Made by a program: the position numbers and the translations under genes
Assembly (NCBI GenBank): GCA_930367205.1
Contig: OV884009.1
Coordinates: forward strand, 34,791,841 to 34,855,840
Source: Acanthosoma haemorrhoidale
Lineage: Eukaryota; Arthropoda; Insecta; Hemiptera; Acanthosomatidae
Reading direction: 5' to 3'
Length of the DNA stretch: 64,000 nucleotides
The notes under the pieces: generated by a model
What the model saw: the letters and a program-made list of their open reading frames with translations, nothing else
The model's database searches: none
What the model was told of the DNA's origin: nothing
Shown here: in pieces, positions 33,801 to 43,049 of the stretch
How the letters are laid out: every line of letters starts with the position of its first letter
How positions within the stretch are numbered: the first letter of the stretch is position 1

Positions 33801-34217
33801 GCCACGACGGGGTTAGCACCCTTCGAAATTTTGTTCGGATTACGAGTGAGACCGAGGAACTGGCCAGAGACGGTGGCGGATGAGGGAATGGTGGCACAGC
33901 TCCATAACACCCACATACAGCTCGGAAAGATGTGGTACAAAGTACGCGATAAGATTATGCGCGAAAAATCCAAGCGCGTGGCACGGGCAAATTTGAAGGT
34001 GCGGGATCGCATAGGAGCAATATCGATTGGGACCGTTGTGTACAGAAAAGTCGTGTCAAATCGTAGTAAGGAACTTGTTCGGTATGAGGGGCCCTTTAAG
34101 GTCATCATAATTCGGGAACATCATCTCGTGACCATCGAGAGTATGACCACCCCAAAGAAGAGGCGAACCGTTCACATTGAACAGTTGAAACTCCCAACAC
34201 AGGGGGGAGGGTGTTGA
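30847..34217 (+). pseudogene. pol: pol of the gypsy element: PR-RT-RNaseH-IN (one frameshift, two stops)
   Basis: Pol follows the gag TGA in the same frame. Protease shows CLIDTGST with the catalytic DTG at 30955-30963. About 10-20 nt later (30973-30980) one base is missing and the frame moves by -1 to the RT frame. Reverse transcriptase has QGIIRDSTSPYNSPLW, FRKLNDNTLDEKYPIPR, FGLKNAP and YMDD at 31911-31922. TAG at 32070-32072 interrupts the thumb/connection region and TGA at 32286-32288 stands before RNase H. RNase H has TTDASDYALGAVLSQE, ERELLGIVWAI and TDHRPL. Integrase has an HHCC finger (YHQGKTNH...CEVC) and D-D-E at 33420, 33579 and 33687 with 35 residues between the last two, then a GPF-type C-terminal module (RYEGPFKVI). 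Stop TGA 34215-34217. Each break is a point change; all domains are full length. Confidence 0.93.
34199..34213 (+). other. Second purine tract at the end of pol
   Basis: CACAGGGGGGAGGGTG overlaps the last codons of pol, 355 bp before the 3' LTR. It resembles a polypurine primer for plus-strand synthesis. It could be an extra (central-type) priming site or a relic of an earlier arrangement. The real PPT is next to the LTR at 34558-34567. Confidence 0.4.
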
Positions 34218-34557
34218 ATGTGCGTAAGATGGTGTGCCCTCGATCCGATACGGAGCAACTGATCCGGAATCATATGTTTCACATGTTCACATTCACATGT
34301 GCTGCTCAGAGAGAGTTTTTGTTTTCATTATTTATATTGTGGATGTTCCATTTTTTTTTTACCTGGCAGCCACCGGGTCCAGGGCGAATGTATTATTTTT
34401 TGTTATTATTATTTTTGTTTTATTTCTGTATTATCTCTTTTCTTTGTTTTTTTGTGAGGAATATGAATATATTAGACCGTAAACGTGATGTAAGGGATTA
34501 CAGGCTGTGTGCTGAGTGCGGCGGACCTTGGAGTTTACGAAGAGATATGCGTAAACT
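34218..34557 (+). other. Non-coding spacer between pol and PPT with hydrophobic frame
   Basis: An open frame (34211-34573, no ATG-led start of note) encodes two long hydrophobic stretches (FSLFILWMFHFFFTW and MYYFLLLLFLFYFCIISF). These come from T-rich DNA and need not be meaningful. They could be a worn env or membrane-protein trace, but there is no signal peptide, furin site or conserved env motif that I can recognise. An 8-bp inverted repeat, AGTTTACG/CGTAAACT, occupies 34532-34557 directly before the PPT. Confidence 0.4.
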
Positions 34558-34567
34558 GGCAGGGGGG
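34558..34567 (+). other. Polypurine tract
   Basis: GGCAGGGGGG abuts the 3' LTR (AGTTAAGG). This is the expected plus-strand priming site. Confidence 0.8.
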
Positions 34568-34751
34568 AGTTAAGGTTCGGACGTCGTAGGCAGCCAGCCT
34601 AATCCTTAAGTCATCGGGATGTAAACATCCCGAATGTATTTAGAGAGGCTTTAAAAGCTCAAATAAAAACAGTCTTGTGACAACTCTCGTTCAGTAACTA
34701 CATTCAACCTCTTTCCTTTTTCTTCTCGTTTTTCGTTGACGATCGTTAACT
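34568..34751 (+). repeat. 3' LTR, 184 bp
   Basis: Base-for-base identical to 29381-29564. Its palindrome lies at 34614-34633 and AATAAA at 34662-34667. Confidence 0.95.
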
Positions 34752-34755
34752 TGCC
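34752..34755 (+). repeat. Target site duplication TGCC, right
   Basis: Partner of 29377-29380. It continues TACTAAGCAACAAAC, matching the uninterrupted family P copy at 6320-6340 in reverse. Confidence 0.85.
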
Positions 34756-35200
34756 TACTAAGCAACAAACAAGGTTTTAGCCTCACCCTTGCATCATTAG
34801 CTGTGCTTCAGGTAGACTCAAGCAGTCTTCAAATTCTTACCTACAGTCCAACTCACCTAGTAATCACCCCTCCTTTATGAAGTCTTCACTGTAAACTATG
34901 ACATTGGTCTGAGTTGTTTTATAATTTAAAGTGTTTTCAAGTCTGTTGTGAGATTATTAAATGTTAAAAGAGCAAGAAACAACAAATCAAACAATATTGT
35001 TCCTGACCGAGACCCTTTGTGCATCATAATCGCATTACTGAACATCAAATGGCTCCATTTCTCATTTTTTCTTGTAAGATTTGGCTGCCTGGAGTTTTGA
35101 CGGTTTGTCGGATTGTTTTGTTTATTATTTTGTAATTTAGGGCCATCTCCCTATACAAAGGTGTCTGACAGACATGTCAATTACTTGACATATAATAGAA
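34756..35200 (+). repeat. Family P repeat, right half
   Basis: Colinear with 53930-54410: GCTTCAGGTAGACTCAAGCA, CTTCACTGTAAACTATGACA, GAAACAACAAATC, GACCGAGACCCTTTGTGCAT, GAACATCAAATGGCT and TTTAGGGCCATCTCCCTATA. The family is older than the gypsy element inserted in it. It has no recognisable coding region. Confidence 0.65.
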
Positions 35201-36302
35201 CACCATTTAGTATAAAATATTTAGCATATAAGGTTAATTTACTACAAAAACAGCAAGCCCAATCACCAATAAATAATTCAGGCATATAAACAATTTTATT
35301 AGTGAAGTATATTGCTTTTTTTCTCATCAAAATCAAAAAAATTATAATATCACGTAAAAATACATAGTTACATAAAGGTTACACAAATAAAACCTCACAT
35401 CACTGAAGTAGAAGATAATCACATTTGAACAAATAGTATATGTAATAGAATATACAACAGATAAATAATGTAACAATAGGTCAACTCGTACTCAAGGTCT
35501 CAAAACCGCTGGAACACATCTTAGTCAACATATAGTTTAATACAGGGTTTTAATTATTAATCGAAATAAAAATTTCTTACTTTTAGAATGCTAATTAGAT
35601 AAAAATAAAGACACATAGAATAAAACATACAAAAACCTTCACATAATAACAATAATAAATGGTATATCGAATATATATAACATATAAATAATATATCATC
35701 AGTCAAGACCAAAACCAAAACTTATCGATTATCTGAACAGCAACCTCACAGGAGCAGAAATACGGGAAGTCACAATGAATATCCGACTGACCCGTTCGTG
35801 CAAAATTTGAGTTCCGGCTTCATCAATTTTGAGACAAAATGTCTTCCTTCCATTATTTCTAACTTTTTATTGCCCATTAATAAAAAAAATTGTGTCCGAT
35901 TTGAATTTTCACTAATATGAAGTGAGCACCGGACTAACAGATTAAGTGATCATTCCCAACCTTCATTCTCATATCTACTTTTTTGTTATATACTTTGACG
36001 GTTATTTACTTTTTATATTTACTAATACTTTTAGTATAAACTCTCAAACATACTCCAAGAAATAGATTTCGAGGTTTTGCAAATTGTGGATATAATTTTG
36101 AGTGTATGCATTTGGTTGCAATCTGTTACTAGTTGATGTATCAGTTATATTCTCTAATAGATTACTAACTAAATTAAAAAAAAAATAGAAACGAATAAAA
36201 TAATGTAGGAAACGAAGAGACAATGTTGACAGATACATGTTTACATCCTTAAAAAGTTCCTAAGCTAGGATTTGAGAAATCATAAAAGTGAACGTAACGT
36301 CT
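35201..36302. other. Unassigned AT-rich DNA
   Basis: No gene or repeat assigned. Short A- and T-rich runs throughout. Confidence 0.45.
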
Positions 36303-36520
36303 TAGGATTATAGGGATGAGTGGTGCAGCGCGATGACTGTGCTAGGGGATTAGGATAGCTTACTATGGAATTTCATGAACTTGGAAGGGATGAGTTCAAG
36401 AATGTAGGGTATATTAGGAACGTTATGAAGGGTTTTGTTGCTGACGTTCTTTATTTATTTACTATTGCTCTCAGGAATTTTGATTGCAATGATTGGATAC
36501 GCTTGATGTTCGACTTTTTA
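36303..36520 (-). mobile_element. LINE-A coding-end fragment lacking its 3' UTR
   Basis: The minus strand encodes parts of the reverse-transcriptase C-terminus. The plus strand has GGATTATAGGGATGAGTGGT, GACTGTGCTAGGGGATTAGG, TTTCATGAACTTGGAAGGGA and GAAGGGTTTTGTTGCTGACG. The distal 3' UTR is missing on the left, and the 5' side ends at an (AAATA)n run near 36530. Both ends are lost, so later deletion has trimmed it. Confidence 0.8.
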
Positions 36521-36524
36521 TTAA

Positions 36525-36567
36525 GATGTTAAAAAAAAATAAATAAATAAAATAAAATAAAAAATGC
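36525..36567. repeat. AAATA-type low-complexity run
   Basis: TTAAAAAAAAATAAATAAAT and following AAAATAAAATAAAAAA. It lies at the edge of the LINE-A fragment but not at its 3' end, so it is not a normal poly(A) tail. Confidence 0.7.
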
Positions 36568-36835
36568 TTCGTTTTGCTATATACATAAATAAAAATGATC
36601 TATCGAAGAAACATTAGTAAACCAACTTCACTATCAGCTGGCATAATTGATAATGGTTGGCTTTCTATGATTACCCTAACAAACGAATTGACATGACAGC
36701 TTACATACATGTCATATACACGTATTCGTTAGTTATAATGGAAAATGTCTAGACTCTCAGAAACAAACGTATTTAGAACGCCTCGAAATTTTATGTTATC
36801 TTAACTGGGACACTAAAGTATTATCAGGCTTACAT

Positions 36836-36960
36836 TTGTTTCTCTGAAAACACTTACTGAAAACCAATGAAAATATTTCGAGGAGTTGTGGAAAATACCT
36901 TTGAATTTTCAGAACGATTGAATCAATTTACAACATACAAACAGGTACAAAACGATCGTC
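36836..36960 (+). repeat. Unclassified repeat (family F)
   Basis: CCAATGAAAATATTTCGAGG, AGTTGTGGAAAATACCTTTG and GATTGAATCAATTTACAACA match, in reverse, 56925-57005. ATATTTCGAGGGGTTTC at 7345-7361 may be another trace. No coding region. Confidence 0.5.
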
Positions 36961-38598
36961 CCCGATTAAAAGTAGTGCAATGAAAATATATGAAACGGTA
37001 AGCGATTTTTTATCCCAAATGTTTCATTATAATAATATTTCATTATAATAAACACTATTCGGCATGAATGTGAAAATTACATACAAATTCAGGTCGATTG
37101 AATCATTTTCACGTGCTGTAGGCATAATGACAGACAGGCCAACGACTAGAAGATAATAACGAATTATTTTGCAGATTTGTGCCCAGCCAGATTGCTTGAC
37201 AACCAGCCAGACGGTTCTTGGCACGAACTGTGGCACATAGAACCGTTAAAACGAATCCGTTTTGATACAGCCTCTTATTGATGAGGAGAGGTGAATGAAA
37301 GATACTATCGAGTCTAATGAGCAATCAGAGGGGATCCTATTGAAAGGATGGTGTTTGAATGATCTCCAGCAGGATTGGATTGTCTTCCTATTGATTGTTC
37401 TAATGAAAACACCTTGATCGCTTGCCCCTTAAAACACATACCGCCGAGCCCCCCCTTGCGGAACAATACCTAAGCCAGACATAAAAGAAGCCGCTCGTGA
37501 CTGTGAAGGCTCTGGCCAGACTTACGAACATCTGCGACCACCAGTAAGCTTGTATAGTGTATCATTCTACTTTGTGAAAATTGAAACTCTACTGTATACA
37601 GTTGTGTATAAGTACCAAAAAATTCAAGTAGCCTAGCCCCTGGGCATATACCTAAAGAACATTCTTTTTGACAATACCGTCAGGTAATAAGGACGCTCCG
37701 ATCGCACTGAAAAAAATACCCACTAAGACTCACCTATATACTAAACAAAAATGCATTTCACTTTTAGAAATAAATTCGGAAAAATCATTTCACATTTTCT
37801 TAAAAACTCCAATTTCCTAGAAATCTACGAAACCGCCTTTTCATCAGGGCCATGTTCTGCTAAAACAGTTTAGATATAGTTTTCGTGGAAAAATATGATT
37901 TTGAGGAGTTTTGCTAGCCTGGCAAATATAAACAAAATTCAATATTTTAAAAGTGGTGGAATAATTCCGAGAGATTCCAAAGCTCAGACCGGAGTCTTCG
38001 CGTGAATTCCAAGAAACGTTATTAACGTAGACAAAACTAACCGGTATTTTAGACAAAAAATGGGTTATTATTGTCTTTATTAAGTCATAAATCATCTTGG
38101 CCACTGAAAAACAACCTGTAATAAAAAAAATAGTTTAGAAAATGTGAAAAAAAAAAAAGATTAAAAACCAAAAACTCTCCTGTTTTCCCTTGTGTGTCTG
38201 CCTGTTGTGGTTTTTGCGCGTTATCGTCAGCCTAGAGACGAAATTTTATACAAATTTTTTCTTTTTATTATTACAAATGATCAGTAAATATAGACTTGCA
38301 GCAGGATATTATACAAATTAAATGATAATTACCACCCCTTTTCATAAAAAGTTAAACGAATAATTATTAACCTTGAAATCCTTAGGTTTATGCAGGATCC
38401 ACCTGCTTAGCAGGAACTAATTTCTTCGTATTTCTTTAATTTTCGGTACCTACATATTACCCAAACGTTAAAAAGGCCTAATTACAATACTTAATACCAT
38501 AGTATCAGCCGGTTACCTGTTATATATTATTTTTAATAAAGGCTTAATTATGATAAATGTTCCTAATCGTGATTGAAAATTAATTATATAGGTTTGAT
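36961..38598. other. Unassigned DNA
   Basis: 37040-37560 is fairly complex and unrepeated. 37560-38590 is AT-rich. 38180-38260 (GTGTGTCTGCCTGTTGTGG) has the flavour of common insect non-autonomous repeats, but I cannot name one. No gene supported. Confidence 0.35.
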
Positions 38599-38789
38599 AA
38601 AAACTCCCCGTCAAAAAATTCGCTACACCTAGAAATTTTTGAATTTCACGAGAACAGCAAGTGACATTTACAAAAAGCCTCATAAGTTACAAATAAACAA
38701 TTTTATTTTAAAAAATATTAAAATTGACTGTATATGTTTGATTTAAAAAAAAACTTTCTTTACAAAAAAAAAATTAAAATGCCATTTAA

Positions 38790-39250
38790 TAAGAAGTGTT
38801 GCCTCCTTTGGCTTTAACGAATACGTTTTAGGCATACTCTTAAAAAATTTTTATATAAAATCTTGGGGCATTTCAAGTATAGTAGGAGGTGGATTCCGCG
38901 ACCAAACTTTCAAAAAAGTGGCCGGCCATTATCGTGCGCATAAGTGATGATTGAGTGCCAATGAAAGATATAATTAGCTTTTAAGGGCACTATATGATCT
39001 TGTAAAATCATCTCTACACACCTTAAAGCATTCCCCCTCGGGTTGGTACCAACTCGGTACGTGCCAAGAAATGTCACCCGAGAACATGAAATAGCCCCAT
39101 CCAAATGCCACAGTTTCTGGACACGCACCGTTCTCCATGTCGGCCATCTGGGCTGTTAAGGGCCACTTTCGTCTCATCAGTGAACAGGAGATTTTTCCAT
39201 TCCTCTTCAGTCTATGGTTGGTATTCTCTTTCAAATCTAATTCTTTGTCT
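38790..39250 (-). pseudogene. Tc1-like transposase, C-terminal part
   Basis: Past the LINE, the minus strand resumes with RQRIRFERE and, in another frame, EEWKNLLFTDETKVALNSPD (about 39205-39145), the first catalytic-Asp strand of Tc1 DDE transposases. Further on GLFHVLG corresponds to the GG-S-M-WGGIS segment, HDNGRPLF to the HDNA-PH second-Asp box, and VKAKGGNTSY (about 38815-38785) to the typical KAKGGNTKY end. Frames shift several times, so the enzyme is dead. Confidence 0.8.
39238..39250 (+). repeat. Target duplication of nested LINE-A, left
   Basis: TAATTCTTTGTCT; its partner TAATTCTCTGTCT is at 39654-39666 (12 of 13 identical). The sequence belongs to the Tc1 transposase frame. Confidence 0.8.
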
Positions 39251-39653
39251 GCACAACTCATCCCTATAATCCTCCTCGGAGACTAAAACGGCAGTGGCCT
39301 CGTGATCTGCTATAAAAGCGCAACAGTGGGAGTCCTGGCAATGGCCAGTTTCTCCCATCATGTCCTTAGCGTATGTGGCTCTCACACTCTTGGTCAGCCT
39401 TCGCTGGCTCGTATCCGGTGACGTGGCTGACGGAGGAGCGTGGGAGAGTTTCCAAGACTCCGCTCCCACTTTCGCATTTGAGGGAGATAACAACCATATG
39501 GATTTGTGAGGTCTCTAGGCTGTTAAAACTGCATACATTAATAAATGGGCGAGTGAATGAAAATTGTAAATACGGTATGAATGAAAACATTTATCACAAT
39601 CACTTATTGCCCAATGAGGCAGATTGTAATTTTATCATAAGAAAGCTTAATAT
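39251..39653 (+). mobile_element. LINE-A 3' end nested in the Tc1 element
   Basis: The copy begins at the last codons of the reverse transcriptase (CTCATCCCTATAATCCTCC, RRLKRQWPRDL-type end) and runs through the complete 3' UTR to ATGAATGAAAACATTTATCA, the stem-loop and CATAAGAAAGCTTAATAT. It is flanked by a 13-bp duplication with one mismatch. This dates LINE-A activity after Tc1 insertion at this site. Confidence 0.92.
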
Positions 39654-39666
39654 TAATTCTCTGTCT
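39654..39666 (+). repeat. Target duplication of nested LINE-A, right
   Basis: TAATTCTCTGTCT, partner of 39238-39250. Confidence 0.8.
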
Positions 39667-39985
39667 ATGACTTTCTGCAGGAACAAGGGATCCTCACAGG
39701 CCTTCTTGAGCTAAAGCTTGTCTCTCTTGTTTTCTAACGGTTGAATTTGAGATAGTTATCCCCCCGAACACCAGCACCCAAGTTTCTAATGCCGTAAGAT
39801 GTTGCGTTTCCTAAGCGCTTGATTGCACTTTGCAAGTGGTCGGCAATGTGATCGGTTACTTTTGAACCTTCTGACTTTGGCCGTCTCGAGTTACTTCCGG
39901 TCTCTCTATACCTTTTTACGGCCATTGAAACTGTAGGGTAATGGAGACCAAGGCGATTAGTGATGTTACACCAATATTTTCATTT
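39667..39985 (-). pseudogene. Tc1-like transposase, N-terminal part
   Basis: The minus strand from about 39977 reads NRLGLHYPTVSMAVKRYRET then GSNSRRPKS. This is the recognition helix and the RRP hook of the paired-like DNA-binding domain of Tc1 transposases. KVTDHIADHL follows (compare the usual K-T-RDDR-I/L). Further on ETSFSSRRPVRIP corresponds to the second helix-turn-helix segment (KEAGLTSRRPA). Stops occur between these, so it is a pseudogene. It ends where the LINE target duplication begins (39654-39666). Confidence 0.8.
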
Positions 39986-40270
39986 TTCGTGAAGAGTAAT
40001 TATTCTTACTGAACCATCACGGCTTAAACGAATCATTATCATACGAATGAATCACAGAATAAAGGGGTAAGAGACAAATTGACGTACCGTGCAAAGAAAA
40101 GGTAAAAAAGACTAATAGCGGCATTGAAATCAATCAAGAAAAACATTTAATCCTTCGTTTGTTGACAAACAGTGAGTAACAATGATATGAAACGTCCCTT
40201 ATGTCTCTTATGTAACTAATCCTTTACAACAAGGGCTAGGCTCCGAAAGGATTCTGTTGACGGGGAGTGT

Positions 40271-40918
40271 AATTTACATAAACATTGGGTGTATTGTGTT
40301 ATGTTACCGGCAAAGAATGAAACCTATATGTGTATAAGTTTTTTCGATAGGATTTTATTGACAAAAGAAAAAAAATAATGGCACGCTGACGGAAGCTTTT
40401 GAATCCACCTCAAAAAACTATTAACATCAACCCGAGACTTGAAAGAAAAAACCCTTTTTTTTAGGGTCATCATATCTAATTAATATTTTTACAGCATGTA
40501 ATATTATCTGAATTCTTCAGTTCATATTTAAAAGTAGACCTAGGTTTAAGAAAATCATTATTAAACCTTAATTCCTACCGCTGCTAAACTTATTACTTCG
40601 CATATTTGGTATATGATGACTACAATTAAATACAAGTAAACGGTTAACGGTTAACTTACTGAGCATTATTATTAATGTTTACGACGAGCTAAATTACAGG
40701 ATGCAACTGGATATAACTGCCTGCAGGAGCATACACTTCAATTCAACTTCCAAATCCACTTTGCAATGTGTATTGAGAAGTCAGATAGTAGTGGACGTGT
40801 CCTATGAAAAACTTGTTTCTCATCAACCGGGAGTGGAGCGGTATAAAGTAACTCCAACGGGAATATTGAGCTTTGATATAGACTGTCCTGGAACAAAATT
40901 TATAATACCATGCTTCTT
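40271..40918. other. Unassigned DNA
   Basis: AT-rich to 40690. 40700-40918 is GC-balanced with an 85-codon frame of no recognisable domain. It joins the Jockey fragment abruptly at about 40919. Confidence 0.4.
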
Positions 40919-42071
40919 ATTTAGGACCCATCATCACGAAGGAGTGGGTGTGAAATAGGATGATATTTTAGGATTTTCTTAGTTACATTCCACAAGGATT
41001 TATCACTGGTAGACAGAGAGGAGAGATAGGAATTAAAAGAATCGGAACGGAAGGATGCCAATTGCCGCTTTACCAGCCTGCAGTACTGATTGTATGAGGG
41101 CCGATCAGCAGGATGTCGGGATCTTTGGCACACTGTTCTGGAGCGGCGTTTGGATTGGATTAGATCTTTGAGATGCTGAGGTAAACGATTATGATTGTGG
41201 ATTTTTGGGTGACGATGGGGTGACCCCCCCAGGCCGACCTCTGGATCAGAGTAGTGAAGGAATGCACTGCATCATCTAGGTCTTGGCATGTTTTCAGAGG
41301 TACTTTGACGTCAACAGAGTCTGTAAGAATCTGGCGGAAGTGGTACCAATCAACTGGGCCCCTAATAAATGAAGGAGGAGGCAGTTTGTGAATTGCATTT
41401 AGGGAAATGGTTAATAATAAGGGGCTATGGTCGGAGGAGAGGTCATCGAGGCGCTTGAGTGAATAGTTTGGTGTTCCTTAACTATTGTAGAAGAAAAAGT
41501 CAAGGAGATCTGGATTTCGGTGGGGATCTGATGGCCAATAGGTGGCTGTGTCAGGAGAGATAGTGGAGCAATTTTTCCGTGTAAGTGCAGACAGCAAAGC
41601 ACGTCCTCGTGTATTTGTGGATCTTGAGCCCCAATGTTGGTGCTTTGCGTTAAAGTCCCCACCCACAAGGAAACGATGCCCGATGGAGTCTAGAAAGGAG
41701 ATGAATTGGGAATCGGAAATGGATTTATTGGGAGGGCAGTACAATGATGCTAGAGTAAGGGGAAAAGCGAAGGCGGTGATTGACACTGCAGTGGATTGAA
41801 GGAAATCATGTGCTACTAAAGGAACTATGTGGTGGGATATGGAGGTATGGACAATGACAGCGGTACCTGCATGAGCTGTTCCATATGGGTGATCAGTTCG
41901 ATAAGTCTGGTACTGTCGAACGGTAAATGGTCGTTTACTCGTAAGTCTTGTTTCAGTAATGAGAGCTACGTCGTTGTTTTTGTCGTGGAGTAATGCTGTC
42001 AGTTCGTTAGTGTGGGTGCGAACACCATTCGCATTCCAAAGGAGACTGGATAAGGAGTCAGGAGGATCCAC
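40919..42071 (-). pseudogene. Jockey-clade LINE ORF2: endonuclease and linker, no RT
   Basis: The minus-strand frame 42071-41478 encodes an AP-like endonuclease. SLLWNANGVRTH is the N-terminal LWNANG box, ITETRLTS carries the catalytic Glu, and the GTAVIVHTSISHH strand, YCPPN, GGDFNAKHQHWGSR (catalytic Asp/Asn) and YWPSDPHRNPDLLDF follow in order. This set is typical of Jockey. TAA at about 41482-41480 interrupts, after which SLKRLDDLSSDHSPLLL (the SDH catalytic box) continues. A 7-base C run near 41225 shifts the frame. Beyond it the pre-RT linker reads SRHPADRPSYNQY and SLWNVTKKIL, stopping at LLRDDGS (about 40921). The reverse transcriptase and 3' end are absent. Confidence 0.9.
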
Positions 42072-42388
42072 TTATGGATTTTGTTTAACGGGGATAAGGT
42101 AGGAGACAAGATTTGTAAGAAGGGACATGAGAGGGGTAATTAGGGTTCTGAACTCTGTAAGGAATAAGGTTAAAAGGCTGGTGAGATCTGAAGAGCTTGA
42201 AGGTGGAGGGATATGCGAGATGTGTGGTTGAGGATGGGATTGAGTTTGCTGGTTGCTGGGATGAGCGGAGTACTGGGGAAGAAGAACTTGCGGAGGAGGA
42301 GTGGGCTATGCCTGTGACTGCTCTCTGTTCCGAACGGAATCAGCAAAAAAGACTGAAGGCCTCAAATTTCTGGCGGAGGCGCTTATGA
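42072..42388 (-). pseudogene. Jockey-clade LINE ORF1, C-terminal fragment
   Basis: Directly upstream of ORF2 on the minus strand, one frame reads SVFFADSVRNREQSQA, a TAG stop, then a proline-rich stretch (PTPPPQVLLPQYS). It ends SSSDLTSLLTLFLTEFRT and LMSLLTNLVSYLIPVKQNP with TAA at 42074-42072, in frame with and immediately before ORF2. Jockey ORF1 (nucleic-acid-binding Gag-like) proteins end in just such a FADA...PPP...leucine-rich tail. The zinc knuckles expected further upstream are missing because homology stops near 42388. Confidence 0.7.
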
Positions 42389-42955
42389 AATTAGATATTA
42401 GTAACAACGAAAAAATGTTTCTGTCGGCAACTCATTTGGAAAACATTTCATGATGAAGATTCAGATCTGAAACCCTTTGTTACTAACTGGACTGTGTGGA
42501 TTTGTCAGAAACCAGCATTTTATTAGCAAGAGGTTACACATACTGTAGGAAAGTGGGGGAGGGGGGGTATTTCAACCGATCAATTGAAAATTAGGTATAT
42601 TAGCTTGATATACAATACACAACATGTGAACTTGTTAATTACATATGGTTTGGATTTTCTTTGTGAGATCGGCGTTTTCAATTAACGCCTCAAAACCGAA
42701 TGATCATACATAAATCCACACTAAAACCTATCTAGACTTTAACGGACTTGCACACAGGGGCAGAAAAACTCTCGAACATCAACCGCATTTAACCAATTCA
42801 ATCAGTGATGAACATGGTCAATGCCGCTTTCAATGTCATTAATAAGACCCACCATATTTGCCTTATTGTAACCATCCGATCAGTGGGATTCCATGGCTAC
42901 GTATACCCGTTCGAAAGGTTTGCTTGTTTATTGTATAAGTAAAAAGGTTTTTTTT
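42389..42955. other. Unassigned DNA
   Basis: No gene recognised. A G-rich stretch lies at 42548-42566. Confidence 0.4.
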
Positions 42956-42959
42956 TTCA

Positions 42960-43048
42960 CTTATATGCGGCGTAAATGAGAAATCTTATTACAATTACTT
43001 GCTGCAATATTAGCACAGAATGTAATTTACGAAATAAATATTTCGTTA
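42960..43048 (+). mobile_element. LINE-A 3'-terminal fragment (stem-loop copy)
   Basis: CAATTACTTGCTGCAAT, ATTAGCACAGAATGTAATTT and AAATAAAT retain the pairing AATTAC...GTAATT and TGC...GCA with a different loop. They stand in the position of the LINE-A terminus. The sequence is otherwise diverged. Confidence 0.45.
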
Positions 43049-43049
43049 C

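Larger units (their letters stand above)
29381..34751 (+). mobile_element. Complete Ty3/gypsy LTR retrotransposon, 5,371 bp
   Basis: The order is LTR, primer-binding site, gag, protease, reverse transcriptase, RNase H, integrase, polypurine tract, LTR. The integrase-after-RNase H order and the pol motifs place it in Ty3/gypsy (Metaviridae). LTR ends AGTTAA...TTAACT, a 4-bp target duplication, and pol wording close to 17.6/297 (ATFQRLM-like ITFQRLMDELL, YMDD, FGLKNAP) suggest the gypsy/errantivirus neighbourhood. No env gene is present; only 350 bp separate pol from the 3' LTR. The 184-bp LTRs are identical base for base, so insertion was recent. Gag has one frameshift, protease one frameshift, and pol two in-frame stops, so the copy as read cannot make its own proteins. 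Confidence 0.95.
38599..40270 (-). mobile_element. Tc1-type DNA transposon with a nested LINE
   Basis: Perfect 12-bp terminal inverted repeats ACTCCCCGTCAA (38603-38614) and TTGACGGGGAGT (40257-40268) bound the element. Outside the right terminus the sequence reads GTA. Between them the minus strand encodes a decayed Tc1-like transposase, interrupted by a 403-bp LINE-A insertion. Without the insertion and its duplication the transposon would be about 1.26 kb, a normal size for the group. Confidence 0.85.

Noticed and set aside
34214..34230. TGTTGAATGTG after the purine tract as the real start of the 3' LTR
   Set aside because: The sequence 34214-34567 has no counterpart at the 5' end, whereas 29381 and 34568 start an exact 184-bp match with TGCC duplications.
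34211..34573. env gene of the gypsy element
   Set aside because: Only 120 codons, hydrophobic runs come from T-rich DNA, and no signal peptide, cleavage site or env motif is visible.
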